Source of the DNA: Campylorhamphus procurvoides
Taxonomy: Eukaryota > Chordata > Aves > Passeriformes > Dendrocolaptidae
Reading direction: 5' to 3'
NCBI GenBank assembly: GCA_013396655.1
Contig: WBMV01007393.1
Location: 157,532 to 221,531 of the forward strand
Length of the DNA: 64,000 nucleotides
The position numbers and the translations under genes are program-made. Shown piece by piece: positions 61,901-64,000 of this stretch. Position 1 is the stretch's first letter; each line of letters begins with the position of its first letter. Under the pieces are notes generated by a model. It searched no databases and was not told the DNA's origin. It was given only the letters and a program-made list of their open reading frames with translations.

Positions 61901-63360
61901 CTACTGACAGCCCTTTTGGGTACCTTAGACACTCATGGGGTGCTCCCACCGTCCAGCAGCAACAACCTGGGAACGTACTTGCCGGCTGGTTCATGGCAGG
62001 GATCTGGAGCGCTTCCTCCTCGCTTCTCGCTCACTCCACATACAGATTTCCCTCCTGCTGCACTAGCAGGTTGTGGGAAGGGCAGGCTACGATGGCAGTG
62101 CTGTTTTCTCCTCCCTTCCAGGTCGGCACAGCAATGGGAATTGCTTTGCAGGTGTCAATGAGAGCAGGGATGGAGGTTGGAGTGTACACACTGTGAGGTT
62201 CACAAACTGTCTCCCTTTTGGCACTGCAGTTCCAATAACTTCATAAATATAATGTTGTCTGCAATTAGCATTGTTTAATTTTTTAATTTTTTTTTTTCTT
62301 TATTTCACTTGGCTGTGGCTGTGCCCTTGGCTTATTCCTCTGAATTCCTGGCCTTCAGGTATGATGAGTGCAGTGTAAGTGTTTGAGCTGTCTTGCTTCA
62401 AAAGGTGAAAAAAAATTTTCCATTTTAAACACAATAGATTTTTGTTTTTTTGGGCTTATTTACTGAGATGTTTGAGGTTTTGGTAAATTTTGGGAAATTG
62501 ATGTTAAAAAAATTCACCAGCTGAATAAATAAAAAAAACCCCAAATCTTACAACTTTGCAGGTCACATTAAGCCAATAGCTACTTAATGAGCCTTTTTTT
62601 TTCTTTTAGGCTTTATTTTAGAAATGACCACAGAAGTCTTATATCATCAGCTTTTGCTCCCAGAGCAACATCCGAGGATTGCCTTGTATTGGGAGTACAT
62701 CAAAGCCTCCTGGCCTTTCTTTCATCTATCCCAGCCTGTCTTCCCTTCCCCAGGGCACCTAAAATCTAAAAATACACTAGGGAATCGAAAACCTCACTCT
62801 TTAACCCTATTGCTTTACTTAGGCCTCACACTGTTACCTTAATTCTGACCCTTAATACCCCTTTTATTTGCACTGTTGTTTCACAGTGGTTTCGGACCCT
62901 CAGATAGGGAAAAAACCCCAAGTGCACAGTGGTTAGCATTACCTCTGCCTGGCCCACGGTTCCCAGACCTCTGCCTGGGAGCTCCGGTCACTCCACGTGG
63001 TCCTGCTTGCCCGGTGGCTCCTCAGCGCTGCCTTCCCAGCGTGTCTGTGCCACGACCTGCAGCATCCACCTGCTTCGGGCCTTACCGTGCAATCCCCCTC
63101 TGCCATGCCCCCCAGAGCCTCTGCCGTGGCCACTGCCAGCCTTGATTTCCACCGCAGCACCTCATCCTGCTCCAGCCCTGGAGGCCCAGTGGGGTCATGG
63201 CAGGTGGCCAAGGGGCCGGGGGCTGCGGGAGCCTGTGCTGCATCGGAGGATGGTGTCTGGGCTGGCGCTTGCTCTCTGTCCTGCCCAGACCACTTTTAAA
63301 AGGTATTTCCATCGTGGTCACAAAGTTTATTTGGGAAAAAAAAAACAAACACAAAAAAAA

Positions 63361-63408
63361 AGGCGGCACAAGAACAAAAAAAGAGAGTATATTTTATTTA
63401 AAAAAAAA
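63361..63408 (+). repeat. 48-bp duplicate, copy 1 (gap-associated)
   Basis: Identical to 63702-63749 at offset 341. It begins abruptly after an A run and ends at the single N at 63409. Probably a contig end placed twice or a gap-filling error. Confidence 0.85.
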
Positions 63409-63409
63409 N
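63409..63409. other. Assembly gap (single N)
   Basis: A single N after an A homopolymer, next to the 48-bp duplicate. Local order is uncertain. Confidence 0.9.
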
Positions 63410-63492
63410 CTGAGATAAATCGGAAGGGGGTGGGGAGAAGCAGCAGGGAAAGCTGAGAAAGATGCCAGAAAGGTACAGTAAATGGGCTTTAT

Positions 63493-63520
63493 ATCTCTCT
63501 CTCTCTCTCTCTCTCCCTCT
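63493..63520 (+). repeat. CT microsatellite
   Basis: About a dozen CT units ending in CCCTCT. Confidence 0.85.
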
Positions 63521-63590
63521 GCCTGAAAGTTGAGAGTGGAAAATTGCCCTGCAGAGGCCGGCTGTGGGCGGCCACGCGCGGCGGCGGCCG

Positions 63591-63629
63591 CTGTGTGTGT
63601 CTGTGTGTCTGTCTGTCTGTGTGTGTGTG
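63591..63629 (+). repeat. TG / TCTG microsatellite
   Basis: Alternating TG runs and TCTG units over about 39 bases inside CG-rich flanks; Z-DNA-prone. Confidence 0.85.
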
Positions 63630-63659
63630 CGCGGCGCGGTGTGCGTGTCCCCCGCCCCG

Positions 63660-63697
63660 CCTTGCCTTGCCTTGCCCTGCCTTGCCTTGCCCTGCCG
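63660..63697 (+). repeat. CCTTG/CCCTG pentanucleotide array
   Basis: Seven tandem pentamers, CCTTG with CCCTG variants. Similar in unit to the array at 8724-8760. Confidence 0.85.
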
Positions 63698-63701
63698 CGG
63701 G

Positions 63702-63749
63702 AGGCGGCACAAGAACAAAAAAAGAGAGTATATTTTATTTAAAAAAAAA
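63702..63749 (+). repeat. 48-bp duplicate, copy 2
   Basis: Partner of 63361-63408; continues without a break into 63750 and beyond, so it is likely the genuine placement. Confidence 0.8.
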
Positions 63750-63839
63750 GCCATTTTCTTGGCCAGCCATTTCCTGAGTTCCCTTTGTTACTACTGCAGA
63801 TATGTGTTTGAATAAGAGCCTTTTCCCCTCCCCTCTCCT

Positions 63840-63960
63840 ATTCCTCCGTGTTCTATCCTGCAGTGAAGTCACAATCCGGCGTTTGTGGGCTCTGTGTGAT
63901 GTCAGAGACTCGGTCTTGTGACTTCACCGGCGGGCTCAAGCAGAAGGTGCAGACGGGGCT
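63840..63960. promoter_or_regulatory. Cluster of three CRE-like octamers, candidate promoter
   Basis: TGAAGTCA at 63864-63871, TGATGTCA at 63897-63904 and TGACTTCA at 63919-63926 each differ from the CRE TGACGTCA at one position. The first and third are reverse complements of each other. They lie in moderately CpG-rich DNA downstream of a CpG-dense patch. Clustered CRE variants are typical of cAMP- or activity-responsive promoters. The transcription unit, if any, would continue beyond the window; the gene cannot be named. Confidence 0.45.
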
Positions 63961-64000
63961 GAGAGAAGAGAAAAAAAGCCCCCTCCTCTTCCCTCCCCCC

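Larger units (their letters stand above)
54583..63360. other. Noncoding interval with CT repeats and G-rich elements
   Basis: No recognisable exon. It holds a T homopolymer 54748-54761, a G homopolymer 57239-57249, a G-quadruplex pattern 58269-58305, and a CT microsatellite 58942-58993. Segments 58140-58215 and 60830-60975 have A/T-core, conserved-element-like composition. Pyrimidine-rich GC-moderate sequence occupies 62990-63300, with overlapping frames on both strands but no known protein. Confidence 0.45.
63540..63710. promoter_or_regulatory. CpG-dense patch with tandem simple repeats
   Basis: CG-rich words such as 'cacgcgcggcggcggccg' near 63573 and 'gcgcggcgcggtg' near 63628 surround a TG/TCTG tract (63591-63629) and a CCTTG/CCCTG array (63660-63697). 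The CpG density suggests the flank of a promoter CpG island. The nearby gap and 48-bp duplicate make the exact order unreliable. Confidence 0.5.

Noticed and set aside
62929..63456. 175-codon plus-strand frame
   Set aside because: Ends in lysine codons from an A-rich tract and crosses the N at 63409; composition artefact.
1..64000. Endogenous retrovirus, LTRs, CRISPR arrays, operon-like or bacterial features
   Set aside because: No paired LTR-like ends, retroviral frames or regular spaced repeats were seen; base composition and repeats are vertebrate.
1..64000. Known microRNA hairpins and polyadenylation signals
   Set aside because: I recognised no familiar mature microRNA sequence; AATAAA words occur (for example near 29565 and 43070) but at a frequency expected by chance and without a linked 3' exon.

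Overview
The window is 64 kb of vertebrate nuclear DNA with no protein-coding gene that I can recognise. No open frame exceeds about 226 codons. The longest frames lie in GC-rich, gap-containing or low-complexity DNA, and none resembles a known protein or exon. It reads as a long intron or an intergenic regulatory stretch. A bird is the best guess, as an inference. Young interspersed repeats are absent. The recognisable ones are old CR1-clade LINE fragments, MIR-like SINE fragments and a worn Penelope-like relic. A/C-rich tracts on one strand and T/G-rich tracts on the other, of a kind common in bird introns, recur (for example 24.7, 31.2, 41.7, 43.5 kb). I recognised repeat families from memory of their consensus sequences; no search was run.

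Layout. 0-8.2 kb holds a MIR-like SINE (2.8 kb), a CR1/L3-like LINE fragment (5.4-5.8 kb) and a Penelope-like relic in two pieces (6.6-7.4 kb, probably also 7.9-8.2 kb), all on the minus strand. 8.6-9.3 kb is a clear CpG island interrupted by gaps. It is followed by a 315-bp perfect duplication bounded by gaps (9.3-10.0 kb). 10-40 kb is mostly featureless noncoding DNA with a few old SINE/LINE scraps, a tRNA-derived SINE remnant (24.0 kb), G-quadruplex motifs on both strands (28.6-28.8 kb) and A/T-rich segments that look like conserved noncoding elements. 40.7 kb has a small CpG cluster. 45.7 kb has a perfect palindromic RFX X-box next to a perfect CRE. 50.3-54.6 kb contains two interleaved, apparently identical duplications (1356 bp and 498 bp) whose inner edges coincide with single-N gaps, around a second CpG island. 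The last 0.5 kb has tandem simple repeats, a CpG-dense patch and three CRE-like octamers, so it may be the upstream edge of a promoter beyond the window.

The most important practical point is that the assembly is unreliable at 9.3-10.0, 50.3-54.6 and 63.36-63.75 kb. The duplications there look like contig ends placed twice, not biology. No new biological system is evident. The strongest leads are regulatory (CpG islands at 8.6 and 51.7 kb, X-box/CRE at 45.7 kb, CRE trio at 63.9 kb), together with the ancient retroelement relics.
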